Shown here: piece after piece, positions 25,495 through 35,596 of the stretch
Position numbering within the stretch: the stretch's first letter is position 1
How the letters are laid out: each line of letters begins with the position of its first letter
Source of the DNA: Streptomyces sp. ASQP_92
Lineage (GTDB): Bacteria; Actinomycetota; Actinomycetes; Streptomycetales; Streptomycetaceae
Length of the DNA: 64,000 nucleotides
Assembly (NCBI RefSeq): GCF_025399895.1
Contig: NZ_JAODUA010000009.1
Location: 213,391-277,390 of the forward strand
Direction: 5' to 3'
Notes under the pieces: model-generated
What the model was told of the DNA's origin: nothing
The model's database searches: none
The model's input: only the letters and a program-made list of their open reading frames with translations
Made by a program: the position numbers and the translations under genes

Positions 25495-26103
25495 ATGCCC
25501 ACGCCATACGGATCCCGCGGTGGCATGGCGTTCGGTGCGGACGAGCTGCGTGTGCTCCGACGCGCCCTCGCCATCGCCCTCCACCCCAGCGCCGTCCAGG
25601 ATGAGGACATCAAGGACTGTCTGCGCCTGGCCGACTCGGTGGACGAGGCGGTCCGCGAGGGGGAGCGGCTGCGCGCCTTCCTCCTCGCCGACCTCGCCCG
25701 CTACCGCGACGCGCTCCCCGGCTCCCTGCCCGGCTACACCGAGCTGCTCCAGGACGCCCTGGCGGCCGGCTACGACCCCGGACCCGACGACCTGTCCGCC
25801 CTGCGTGCCCTGCGCTCGAACCCGGTCTGCGCGGCCCTCCTGGAGCGCTGCCGCCGGATCGCCGAACGCTCCGTGCGCGACCGCCTCGCCGGGCGTGCCG
25901 TGGCCGCCGCAGCGCCACGCATCCGGCTGCTCACCCTGGTGGGCGGTGGCGCCGACCGGGACGAGAAGCCCGAGCCCAAGCCGGCCCCGGCCCGCCCGGC
26001 CCCCGCGCACCCCGCGCCCGAGCGCCCCGTACCGAAGCCCTCCGAGGCCTTCCCGCCACGCCGACGCCCGGTGCCCCCGCCCGAGGAACGGCGCGCGGGC
26101 TAG
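25495..26103 (+). CDS. Streptomyces-type hypothetical protein with Pro-rich tail
   Basis: 202 residues, ATG at 25495. Helical N-terminal ~145 residues (ADELRVLRRALAIALHP; REGERLRAFLLADLARYRDALPGSLPGYTELLQDAL) with regular Leu/Ala spacing, and a Pro/Glu/Arg-rich tail of ~55 residues that is probably disordered. No transmembrane segment, signal peptide or enzyme motif. It lies between coaX and a small membrane protein gene (13-bp gap), possibly in one transcript with the latter. I do not recognise the family. Confidence 0.65.
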   Translation: MPTPYGSRGGMAFGADELRVLRRALAIALHPSAVQDEDIKDCLRLADSVDEAVREGERLRAFLLADLARYRDALPGSLPGYTELLQDALAAGYDPGPDDLSALRALRSNPVCAALLERCRRIAERSVRDRLAGRAVAAAAPRIRLLTLVGGGADRDEKPEPKPAPARPAPAHPAPERPVPKPSEAFPPRRRPVPPPEERRAG

Positions 26104-26116
26104 CTACCCTGTCGGT

Positions 26117-26290
26117 ATGGACTACGTTTCCGCGCTTCTGCCCCCCGTGGTGATGGCCATCTTCTTCATCGCGCTCGTCGTGACGATCGTGAAGAGCCAG
26201 GGCGGTTCCAACAAGGGCAAGGAGGACGCGGCCGTCGACGGCGCCCTCGCCCGCGCCGAGGCCGCACGGCAGAAGCCCGCCTCGTCCTGA
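26117..26290 (+). CDS. Small single-pass membrane protein
   Basis: 57 residues, ATG at 26117. One hydrophobic helix at about residues 7-26 (LLPPVVMAIFFIALVVTIVK), followed by a charged Lys/Ala-rich cytoplasmic-type tail (GGSNKGKEDAAVDGALARAEAARQK). Its reading frame is preserved through an AT-richer start than its surroundings, and a terminator hairpin follows, both supporting it as a real gene. Function unknown. Confidence 0.65.
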   Translation: MDYVSALLPPVVMAIFFIALVVTIVKSQGGSNKGKEDAAVDGALARAEAARQKPASS

Positions 26291-26320
26291 CCTCCGGGCC
26301 GGGACGAGCACCTACAACGG

Positions 26321-26358
26321 GGGCGCACGGGAACCATTTCCCGCCGTGCGCCCTTTTT
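26321..26358 (+). terminator. Rho-independent terminator
   Basis: GGGCGCACGG (26321-26330) pairs with CCGTGCGCCC (26344-26353) over a 13-nt loop and is followed by TTTTTG. It is one of the few hairpins in the window with a proper T-run. It separates the small membrane protein gene from the BlaI-type regulator gene. Confidence 0.8.
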
Positions 26359-26416
26359 GCTGCGCGCTAACCGCAAATGACCGGCCATTCGCGACATCTC
26401 CCACTATGGTGCAGAT

Positions 26417-26851
26417 GTGCCCCGTCAATTGGGAGAGCTGGAAGACGCCGTCATGACCCGGGTCTGGCAGTGGAACCGTCCGGTGACCGTCCGGGAAGTC
26501 CTCGAAGACCTTCAGCAGGAACGGTCCATCGCGTACACCACCGTCATGACCGTAATGGACAATCTCCATCAGAAGGGCTGGGTCCGCAGGGAAGTCGACG
26601 GCCGGGCCTATCGATATACGGCGGTCTCCACGCGGGCCGCGTACGCCGCCGCCCTGATGAACGAAGCGTGGTCCCAGAGCGACAACCGGGCGGCCGCACT
26701 CGTCGCGTTCTTCGGGATGATGTCGCCCGAGGAGCGCGAAGCGCTGCGCGATGCCGTGCGCATGGTGCAGGAGCCGGAACCCGAACGGGATCGCGAAGCC
26801 GAACAGGGATCCGAAGAGGGCGATGCGCCCGGCGACAGCACGGGGCGATAG
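26417..26851 (+). CDS. BlaI/MecI/CopY-family transcriptional repressor
   Basis: 144 residues, GTG at 26417. Winged-helix domain (LGELEDAVMTRVWQWNRPVTVREVLEDLQQERSIAYTTVMTVMDNLHQKGWVRREVDGRAYRYTA) in the family's standard N-terminal position, followed by a helical dimerisation region and an acidic tail. Family members dimerise on operators with TACA-type half-sites. No BlaR1-type sensor protease is adjacent, so the signal and target are unknown. It is 9 bp upstream of the acetyltransferase gene and possibly co-transcribed with it. Confidence 0.88.
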   Translation: MPRQLGELEDAVMTRVWQWNRPVTVREVLEDLQQERSIAYTTVMTVMDNLHQKGWVRREVDGRAYRYTAVSTRAAYAAALMNEAWSQSDNRAAALVAFFGMMSPEEREALRDAVRMVQEPEPERDREAEQGSEEGDAPGDSTGR

Positions 26852-26860
26852 CGTCCAGGC

Positions 26861-27391
26861 ATGTCTTATCCCGCCGCGAATGCGGTCACCGTCCGCCGGG
26901 CCAGGACCGGCGATGTACGAGCCGTACGAAGCCTTCTCGACGCGTACGTGGGTGACGGGATCCTGCTCGACAAAGCGACGGTCACCCTTTACGAGTCCAT
27001 CCAGGAGTTCTGGGTGGCGGAACGCGAGTCGGACGCCCGTGTGGTGGGCTGCGGGGCTCTGCACGTGATGTGGGAAGACCTCGCCGAAGTGCGTACTCTC
27101 GCCGTGGACCCCGAGTTCCACGGCAAGGGCATCGGACATATGGTGCTCGGCAAGCTGCTCGACACCGCCCGCCGGCTCGGAGTGAGCCGGGTTTTCTGCC
27201 TCACGTTCGAAGTCGCCTTCTTCGCGAAGCACGGGTTCACCGAGATCGGCGAGACTCCCGGCGATACCGTCGACACAGATGTCTACAGCGAGCTGCTGCG
27301 CTCCTATGACGAGGGCGTCGCCGAGTTCCTCGGTCTCGAACGGGTGAAGCCGAACACCTTGGGCAACAGCCGGATGCTTCTGCACCTGTGA
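26861..27391 (+). CDS. argA: Amino-acid N-acetyltransferase (actinobacterial short ArgA type)
   Basis: 176 residues, ATG at 26861. Stand-alone GNAT domain with acetyl-CoA loop VDPEFHGKGIGHMVLGKLL and the family-typical CLTFEVAFFAKHGFTEIGETP. It lacks the amino-acid kinase domain of E. coli ArgA and matches the short actinobacterial enzyme that N-acetylates glutamate (or glutamine) for arginine synthesis. It sits just upstream of lsr2, an order I recall from other Streptomyces. Substrate is assigned by family. Confidence 0.8.
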   Translation: MSYPAANAVTVRRARTGDVRAVRSLLDAYVGDGILLDKATVTLYESIQEFWVAERESDARVVGCGALHVMWEDLAEVRTLAVDPEFHGKGIGHMVLGKLLDTARRLGVSRVFCLTFEVAFFAKHGFTEIGETPGDTVDTDVYSELLRSYDEGVAEFLGLERVKPNTLGNSRMLLHL

Positions 27392-27544
27392 TCGGGGAAG
27401 CGGCACGAAGCTGTCGGAACCCTATGTCCGAATCGCGTACGTTTCCCGCGGAGCAAGGATCCTGAACCTCTCCAGGGGGTTTGTGTTTTCCAGTCAAAAG
27501 CGGTTTCCTTTCCGCGTACTGCATTTTCGATGAAAGGAAATCCG

Positions 27545-27886
27545 GTGGCACAGAAGGTTCAGGTCCTTCTTGTCGATGACCTCGACGGTGGCGAGGCTGA
27601 CGAGACCGTGACGTTCGCTCTTGACGGGAAGAGCTTCGAGATCGACCTCACCACCGCCAACGCGGACAAGCTTCGCGGTCTTCTTGAGCCCTACGTCAAG
27701 AGCGGCCGGCGTACCGGTGGTCGCGCGGCGGGCGGTCGCGGGAAGGCCCGTGGCGCGCTGCTCGGCACGGGCAACCAGAACACGGCCGAGATCCGCAAGT
27801 GGGCCAAGGAGCAGGGTTACAACGTGAACGACCGCGGACGCGTCCCGGCCGAAATCCGTGAAGCCTACGAGAAGCAGAACGGCTGA
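27545..27886 (+). CDS. lsr2: Lsr2 nucleoid-associated silencer
   Basis: 113 residues. The GTG at 27545 is chosen (AQKVQVLLVDDLDGGEADET), with AAGGAA 5-6 nt upstream; an ATG at 27530 would absorb that Shine-Dalgarno sequence. N-terminal beta-rich oligomerisation domain, Gly/Arg-rich linker (RRTGGRAAGGRGKARG), and C-terminal DNA-binding helices with the AT-hook-like Arg-Gly-Arg in NVNDRGRVPAEIREAY. It binds and silences AT-rich, often foreign, DNA and secondary-metabolism genes. The upstream 150 bp are unusually AT-rich for this genome, compatible with self-binding. Confidence 0.95.
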   Translation: MAQKVQVLLVDDLDGGEADETVTFALDGKSFEIDLTTANADKLRGLLEPYVKSGRRTGGRAAGGRGKARGALLGTGNQNTAEIRKWAKEQGYNVNDRGRVPAEIREAYEKQNG

Positions 27887-28497
27887 GTTTCCGCGTTCCC
27901 CGCACCACCTGGGGATTGAGCGTGAAACAACCGGGCCCGGTGGCATTCCGTCGCCGCCGCGGCCACCAGCCTCACGAGGCTGAGGCCCGCGGCGCGGCCG
28001 TCCCGCGCGGTCCGCGAGGCGCCGGAAGCGCCCTTCTCGCCGTCCCCACCGCACTGGGTGAGCCCGGTGAACGAGGGCAGCCGCGCCTCGACCTCGCAGC
28101 CGGGCTCGGGGGGCCGCAGCCATACGGCGGCCCCCGGCGAGCCGGTCCAGCCGGGCGGCACCGGGGCGGTCATCCGCCCCCCGGCGCCGATGGCCCGCAG
28201 GTCCAGGGCGACCCCGCCCCACTCCAGCCAGTCGAGCAGCCCCGGCAGCTCGTCCGCGCTTCCGGCCGCCACCAGCCAGCGCATCCGGCGCCCCACCAGG
28301 GCGACCGGCCCGCTCCGCCCGTACCGCCGAAGGAGCGCGAAGCCGGCGGCCGCCGGAAGTTCCAGGACGTCGAAGCGCAGTCCGGTGAGCAGCTGCACCG
28401 GGGGACCCGCCGAGACGGCCCAGCCGAGCCCGCTTTCGTACCACTGCGCGAGCGAGCCGTTCAGGGGGGTGCGGGGCTGCGGGACGGTGAAGGCCAT
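27865..28497 (-). CDS. SCO3374-type hypothetical protein
   Basis: 210 residues from the ATG at 28497 (MAFTVPQPRTPLNG). It contains YESGLGWAVSAGPPVQLLTGLRFDVLELP and a WLEWGGVALDLRAIGAG segment. This resembles a small conserved actinomycete family seen beside clpC (recalled as SCO3374 family), and a distant likeness to bifunctional primase/polymerase N-terminal domains is possible. No catalytic residues can be assigned. Its 3' end overlaps the lsr2 3' end by 22 bp tail-to-tail, and the last ~50 residues look low-complexity. Confidence 0.65.
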   Translation of the reverse strand: MAFTVPQPRTPLNGSLAQWYESGLGWAVSAGPPVQLLTGLRFDVLELPAAAGFALLRRYGRSGPVALVGRRMRWLVAAGSADELPGLLDWLEWGGVALDLRAIGAGGRMTAPVPPGWTGSPGAAVWLRPPEPGCEVEARLPSFTGLTQCGGDGEKGASGASRTARDGRAAGLSLVRLVAAAATECHRARLFHAQSPGGAGNAETQPFCFS

Positions 28498-28927
28498 ACC
28501 CGGAGCAACTTCCAAAACGGCCCGGAGTTACGCTGGGTTTCCATGCGACCGCACTCCGCTGTGGATTTTGCGGCGCTCGGGGGTGTGGGCGGGCGCAAGG
28601 TTGTTCGCCCGTAGCTTACGGAACCGGGGAACGTCGCATGGAGTGTCAGTCCGGGCGGGTAAGACATTCCTAGTGGGGAGGGGCGACACGCTCGTCAGAC
28701 GGTCTCACGTTCGCCATCGGCGTACTGGAGACAGGGGTATCTGTCTGGCCTGCGGGAACATCGTCTCGCACCATCGGGTTGGAGCAGTTGTCGGCTGTTC
28801 GGGCCGGGAGGCAATGAACGGGTGTCGGCAGTTGGAATGAGCTGTCCCGCCCTGCGGGACTAGCATGCGGAAGGACAGGGAGGGGAACGCCCCCTAACTG
28901 CCCGACCGCTCTGAGGAGCGATTAACG
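28498..28927 (+). promoter_or_regulatory. clpC control region with two ClgR-like operators
   Basis: GTTCGC-N5-GCGTAC at 28709-28725 (spacer CATCG) fits the ClgR operator pattern I recall from Streptomyces (GTTCGC-N5-GCG). A second, weaker copy, GTTCGC-N5-GCTTAC, lies at 28603-28619. The sites are 106 bp apart. GAGGAGCG precedes the clpC ATG. ClgR regulation of this promoter is expected from family knowledge; it was not tested. Confidence 0.6.
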
Positions 28928-31453
<2,526 letters not shown>

Positions 31454-31475
31454 ACCTCCCCGGAGGTCCCGCCCG

Positions 31476-31528
31476 AAGGGACTGCCCCGGCCCGTACGCA
31501 CCGTACGGGCCGGGGCAGTCCCTTTTCG
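31476..31528. terminator. Very stable bidirectional terminator
   Basis: A perfect 23-bp stem (31476-31498 with 31502-31524) around a CAC loop is followed by TT on the clpC side and AA-rich sequence opposite. It lies between the convergent clpC stop (31453) and NACHT-gene stop (31533), so it can end both transcripts. Confidence 0.9.
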
Positions 31529-31532
31529 TCGT

Positions 31533-34500
31533 TCAGGGGGCGAGCGGGCCTCCGTTGACGGTGACCGTCAGGCCGGGGCGGCGCAGCAGGGCGCCCGGGT
31601 TCCAGGAGCCCGCCTGGACGGTGCCGACCGCGAGGTCCACCGTCGTCAGCGCCGGGAAGGCAGCGAGGACGGCGCCGAGATCGCCGTCGGAGTTGGCGAG
31701 CCACAGGTCGAGGTGGCGGACGCTCGGCAGCGGGGCCACCCCGGCGAGGGCCGCCACCGAGCTCAGCGCGACGCCGAGCCGGGTGATGCCGGGCCGCCCC
31801 CGCACATACGCCAGGAGCCGCCGGGTGGTCGCCGTGGAGGACGGGGCGAGCTCCAGATAGCTGAGGGCGGGCCAGCGGCTCAGGGCGTCGAAGCCGGAGA
31901 CCTGGTCGGCCTCCAGATGCAGGGTGGTGACGCCGTTCAGCACCGGAAGCTGCGCCAGATGGAGATCGGTGCTGCTGCCGAACAGCAGGGTGCGCAGCGC
32001 CGGGACCTCGCCGAGCGGGGACAGGTCGACCTCCTGCGAGGCGACGTCGAGCAGTCCGAGCGAGGTCAGGCGGGGCAGCCGGGCGAGCTGGGTGAGGTCG
32101 CGCAGACCCGAGCCGCGCAGCACCTCCAGATCGGTGAGGCGCTCCGCGCTGTCCCGTAAGAAGGCCAGCCCGGTCAGGCGCTCGGTGCCGTTCAGACGCA
32201 GCGCCGCCACCTCGCGCCCGCGCAGCGCGGCGTGCAGCTCCTCGGCGGTCAGGTCGGGCGGCACGGTGATCCACAGCCGGCGGGCGCCGGGCACGTGCGG
32301 GAGCTGGGCGAGTTGCCAGCGGGTCTCCACATGCAGCCGGGCCTCCCTCAGATCGAGGTGGGCGAGGACTTCGCGGGCGTAGCGCTCGGCGGGGTAGCGC
32401 GACCACTCGGTGGCGAACAGGTCCACGGCGTCCGGGTGGGCCGCGGACCACGCGCGGGCGTGCTCGATGGCCTCCGCGTTGCCGACCCGGTTGATGAGCC
32501 CCACCACGTGCGCGAGCGCCTCGGGGGAGGCCGTCGCCGGGTCCGGGAGATGGTCGAGGACGGGCGGGCCCAGGCGCGCCAGCAGGGTGACGGTCTCCAG
32601 GTCGCGGGGTGGAAGCAGCGCCGTGATGTGCTCGCGGACCCGGCGGGCGGTGGTCTCGTCGAGGTAGGCGGCGTGCTGGGCGCAGCGCGCCGCCAGCACA
32701 TGGATCTTGGCCCTGTCCTGGGGGTTCGGCTGCCGGGAGCCCGCGTCGAGCAGGCCGTTGATGAGGACGGGACGGTCGCGGCGGCCGCAGTGTCCGGCGG
32801 CGAGCAGGATCACGTCCTGCCACTGCTGTTCCTCCGAGGCGTGCCGAAGGAGTTCGCCCAGGTGCCCGTCCTCGATGAACTCCTTGGCGGCGAGGAAGTC
32901 CTGGAAGGTGCGGTGGGTGAACTGGAAGACGTCGTCGGCGTGTTCCTGGAGGAGTCCGCTGCGGTTGAGGAGGTGGCGCAGCACGTCCTTGGGGGTGCCC
33001 TGGCCGCGTACGTTCTCCATCCCTGAGAGGGCGCGCTTGAGCTGGCGCAGCGCCTGGTCGCGGGAGAACTCCGACTGTCCCTCGCGCACCAGCCACACCG
33101 CGATCCGCTGGAGCAGCTCGGTGCACTCCTCGGCGCTGATCTGGATGCCTTCGGGCGACTCGACCTTGCGCTGCTGGTCCCGGTTGCCGAGCAGCATCCG
33201 CAGGGCGGCCTCGTACAGCTTCCAGCGGGTGTCGGGCAGGAAGCCCTGGCGCAGCCGGTGCAGGGCGCAGATCACGGCGCAGAGCAGCGGGGTGCGGGCC
33301 AGGCCCCGCAGGGTGCTGTTCTGCTTGAACTGCTCGGACAGGTCGCGTTCCAGCTCGTCGAGGTCCTCGTGCGGGCCGCTGTCGAGCCGGGCCGCGCGGT
33401 GCCAGGCGGCGATGAACGCGGTGATGTCCTCGTCGTTCATCGGGAGCAGTCTGAGCTCCTCGAAGCCCGCGTACTTCAGCCAGTCCGGCTCGACCGCCAT
33501 CGGCCGTACCGTCACCACGCAGCGGGTGCGCGGATAGCGGTCCAGGAGGGCGGCGAGCCAGCGGTGCGCCTCCTCACGGTCCTCCTGGGGCACTTCGTCG
33601 AGGCCGTCCACCAGGAGCAGCGCCCGCCCCGTCTTCAGGACCCGGCCCGCCCAGCCCTCGGGCGCCTCGTCGACCACCAGGCGTGCCGCGGTGGGGAGTT
33701 GGGCGGGCAGCGGGAAGGTGGCGCCCTGGGCGCGCAGGGTGCGCAGCGGTACCACGAAGGGGACCAGCGCGTTGAGGTCCGCCAGCCCCGGTCCGAGCCG
33801 TCCGGCCGCCGCGTGCGCCGCCAGCCACCACACCAGGGTGGTCTTGCCGGCGCCCGCCTCGCCCCGGATGAGGGCCCGGGGGCGGGAGGCGAGCAGGGCG
33901 TCGATGCGCTGCGGGGCGCTGTCCATCAGGGGGCGGCCCGGCTGCGGGGGCTCGGTCGCCTTGGGTCTCGCCTCCAGGCTGAGGTAGGCGGTGTCCAGGT
34001 CCCACTCGGAGTCCCGCTTGTTCAGCTCGTCCAGGCCGAAGATCTTCGTCTTGCGGTACGAGGCGCCGATGGCCTCGGCGTACTCGTGCTCGTAGCGCTG
34101 GTCCTGCGGGGGTACGCCGGTGACGAGTTCGAGGGCGGTCACCGCGGCGAGCGTGGCGAACGCGGCCAGGAAGCCCTCCGAGGCGAAGATGCCCCGCAGC
34201 GGCACGCACACCACCCGGCGGTGGCCGCGCCCGCGCGGGATCTCCTTGACCAGGCCGAGCAGGGTGGCCGCCGCGAACAGGGGGGCGCCCGACAGGCCCA
34301 TGAGCGGCGAGCTGCCGTCGGCGCGCTCGGCGGCCGGGGGCCGGTGCAGTTCGCAGACCAGATCCTGGCGCAGGCTCCCGGCGACCGGCAGGACCGTGCC
34401 CACGAACTGGTCGTAGTCCAGGTGGTGGTCGGCGCCGTAGCGCTGGATGTCGGGGAAGCCGATGATCTCGCAGCCGGGCAGCGACTGGGCGGTGTCGACG

Positions 34501-34757
34501 GTGCCCAGCCGCAGCAGACCCGGCAGTAGCTCCTCGTCGCTGTAGATCAGTGCCGCGTCCAACTCGTCGTCCCGCCACAGGACTTGACCGGTCACCTCGC
34601 CGATCGCCGGATGGGCGAGGCGGACCGGCGGGGCGCCCACCAGGTTGTGCGCACAGGTCAGCACCAGCCACGGGGAGACGATGACCCCGCTGCCCTGGCA
34701 GCCCTCCGACAGGATGGCCACGACCCGGTCGGCGGTCGTGGGCGGGGCGGCGCTCAC
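31533..34757 (-). CDS. Trypsin-like protease-NACHT NTPase-leucine-rich protein (putative conflict/defence protein)
   Basis: 1074 residues, GTG at 34757. N-terminal chymotrypsin-like protease (~1-205) with triad His37 (LTCAHNL), Asp67 (ELDAAL) and Ser156 (GLSGAPLF). Then a NACHT/STAND NTPase with Walker A GEAGAGKTT (Lys305), Walker B LLLVDGLDE (Asp384, Asp387/Glu388) and helical winged-helix regions to about 700. The C-terminal ~300 residues have leucine-rich-like repeats (LTDLEVLRGSGLRDLTQLARLPRLTSLGLL). This sensor-switch-effector plan is that of NLR-like bacterial conflict proteins. Leu867 is encoded by TTA (32157-32159), needing bldA tRNA. Translation is coupled (GTGA overlap) to the trypco2 gene. 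The target is unknown. Confidence 0.88.
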   Translation of the reverse strand: MSAAPPTTADRVVAILSEGCQGSGVIVSPWLVLTCAHNLVGAPPVRLAHPAIGEVTGQVLWRDDELDAALIYSDEELLPGLLRLGTVDTAQSLPGCEIIGFPDIQRYGADHHLDYDQFVGTVLPVAGSLRQDLVCELHRPPAAERADGSSPLMGLSGAPLFAAATLLGLVKEIPRGRGHRRVVCVPLRGIFASEGFLAAFATLAAVTALELVTGVPPQDQRYEHEYAEAIGASYRKTKIFGLDELNKRDSEWDLDTAYLSLEARPKATEPPQPGRPLMDSAPQRIDALLASRPRALIRGEAGAGKTTLVWWLAAHAAAGRLGPGLADLNALVPFVVPLRTLRAQGATFPLPAQLPTAARLVVDEAPEGWAGRVLKTGRALLLVDGLDEVPQEDREEAHRWLAALLDRYPRTRCVVTVRPMAVEPDWLKYAGFEELRLLPMNDEDITAFIAAWHRAARLDSGPHEDLDELERDLSEQFKQNSTLRGLARTPLLCAVICALHRLRQGFLPDTRWKLYEAALRMLLGNRDQQRKVESPEGIQISAEECTELLQRIAVWLVREGQSEFSRDQALRQLKRALSGMENVRGQGTPKDVLRHLLNRSGLLQEHADDVFQFTHRTFQDFLAAKEFIEDGHLGELLRHASEEQQWQDVILLAAGHCGRRDRPVLINGLLDAGSRQPNPQDRAKIHVLAARCAQHAAYLDETTARRVREHITALLPPRDLETVTLLARLGPPVLDHLPDPATASPEALAHVVGLINRVGNAEAIEHARAWSAAHPDAVDLFATEWSRYPAERYAREVLAHLDLREARLHVETRWQLAQLPHVPGARRLWITVPPDLTAEELHAALRGREVAALRLNGTERLTGLAFLRDSAERLTDLEVLRGSGLRDLTQLARLPRLTSLGLLDVASQEVDLSPLGEVPALRTLLFGSSTDLHLAQLPVLNGVTTLHLEADQVSGFDALSRWPALSYLELAPSSTATTRRLLAYVRGRPGITRLGVALSSVAALAGVAPLPSVRHLDLWLANSDGDLGAVLAAFPALTTVDLAVGTVQAGSWNPGALLRRPGLTVTVNGGPLAP

Positions 34758-35095
34758 CGCGGGCCGGCCGCGAAGCCTCCGCCCGGCCGGGGGTTGTGGA
34801 CCTTCCAGGCGGAGCCGTCGGCGGCGGTGTGCGGCTTCAGGGTGAAGGACACCCTGTGCGTACGCCCCGTGACGCGCCCCGCGTCGGCGCCCGCCTCCAC
34901 CACCCAGGCCCGGGCCTTGAGGCCGCCCCTGCGTTCCTTGCGGAGCTCGAACGTGAACTCCATCTGGATGTCGCCGAGCTCGAAGACCAGCGGCTCCCCG
35001 GCGCCTCGGGCGGCGGCCTCGATGAGCTGCTCGCGTACGGACTCGATGGCGTCGGCGAGTTCGATCCCGTCCGCGTCATGGCTGTCGTCGGTCAT
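34754..35095 (-). CDS. Trypco2 (trypsin-co-occurring domain 2) protein
   Basis: 113 residues, ATG at 35095 behind GAGGGGGAAC. The fold pattern ELADAIESVREQLIEAA, then LVFELGDIQMEFTFELRKE, WVVEAGAD and THRVSFTLKPH matches the Trypco2 family, small beta-rich domains found next to trypsin-like proteases in predicted NTP-dependent conflict systems. The stop overlaps the GTG of the trypsin-NACHT gene by 4 bp, so the two are translated as a unit; it probably modulates or presents a substrate to the protease. The last ~15 residues are Gly/Pro-rich. Biochemical role unknown. Confidence 0.85.
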   Translation of the reverse strand: MTDDSHDADGIELADAIESVREQLIEAAARGAGEPLVFELGDIQMEFTFELRKERRGGLKARAWVVEAGADAGRVTGRTHRVSFTLKPHTAADGSAWKVHNPRPGGGFAAGPR

Positions 35096-35596
35096 GTCTG
35101 TTCCCCCTCGCTCACCCCAAGTCTCTCTCTGAGTACGGGAGTTGGGACAGGGGTGGGAGGGGTCGGGAGGTGCCGACCCGGACGGCCCGGGGGTGCCGGC
35201 CCGGACGGTCTGGGCGGGCGGCCCGTGCGCGCGGGGCCCGCGGGCCTGGGCGGGCGGCCCGCGGCGGGGCCCACGGCGCGGCCACGCCATGGGTTGCGTG
35301 CCGTTGGTCCTGAAAAGGAAGGGCTTAGGTCCCGGTTGCGGTGACAAGGCGCACAGGAGATCAGGGGCCTACTAGGTGCCTTAGGGGCCGTTGGGGCGTA
35401 TTTACCCTTATATCGCCTATTCCCCTTCTGATCGTTACGGCTTTCCTTCGTAGATGGGCGTTTTGGGCGGAGATGGAGTCACGCGCTACCAAGGTGAGGT
35501 CGACCCGGTGTGCCGCTGTGCGTGCCGGGTCCGCGCATGCCGCCGGATCCCACTCGGCGGCGATCCCCTGTCGCCGTACGAAAGAGTTCTCCCCGC
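35096..35596. other. Divergent intergenic region, trypco2 to M23 peptidase
   Basis: About 500 bases with no credible gene. Bases 35150-35290 are a G/C-rich imperfect tandem (GGTGCCGACCCGGACGGCCCG-type units). Bases 35296-35460 are markedly AT-richer (GTATTTACCCTTATATCGCC) and probably hold the promoters for one or both directions. No riboswitch consensus was found on inspection. Confidence 0.5.

Noticed and set aside
31533..34757. Reading the NACHT gene as a simple secreted trypsin
   Set aside because: No signal peptide is present, and the NTPase and leucine-rich regions follow in frame; the protein is cytosolic.
35296..35596. Possible c-di-AMP (ydaO) riboswitch ahead of the M23 peptidase
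   Set aside because: The arrangement is known in Streptomyces, and disA is in the window, but I could not match the conserved core or the pseudoknot stems. A covariance-model search would decide.
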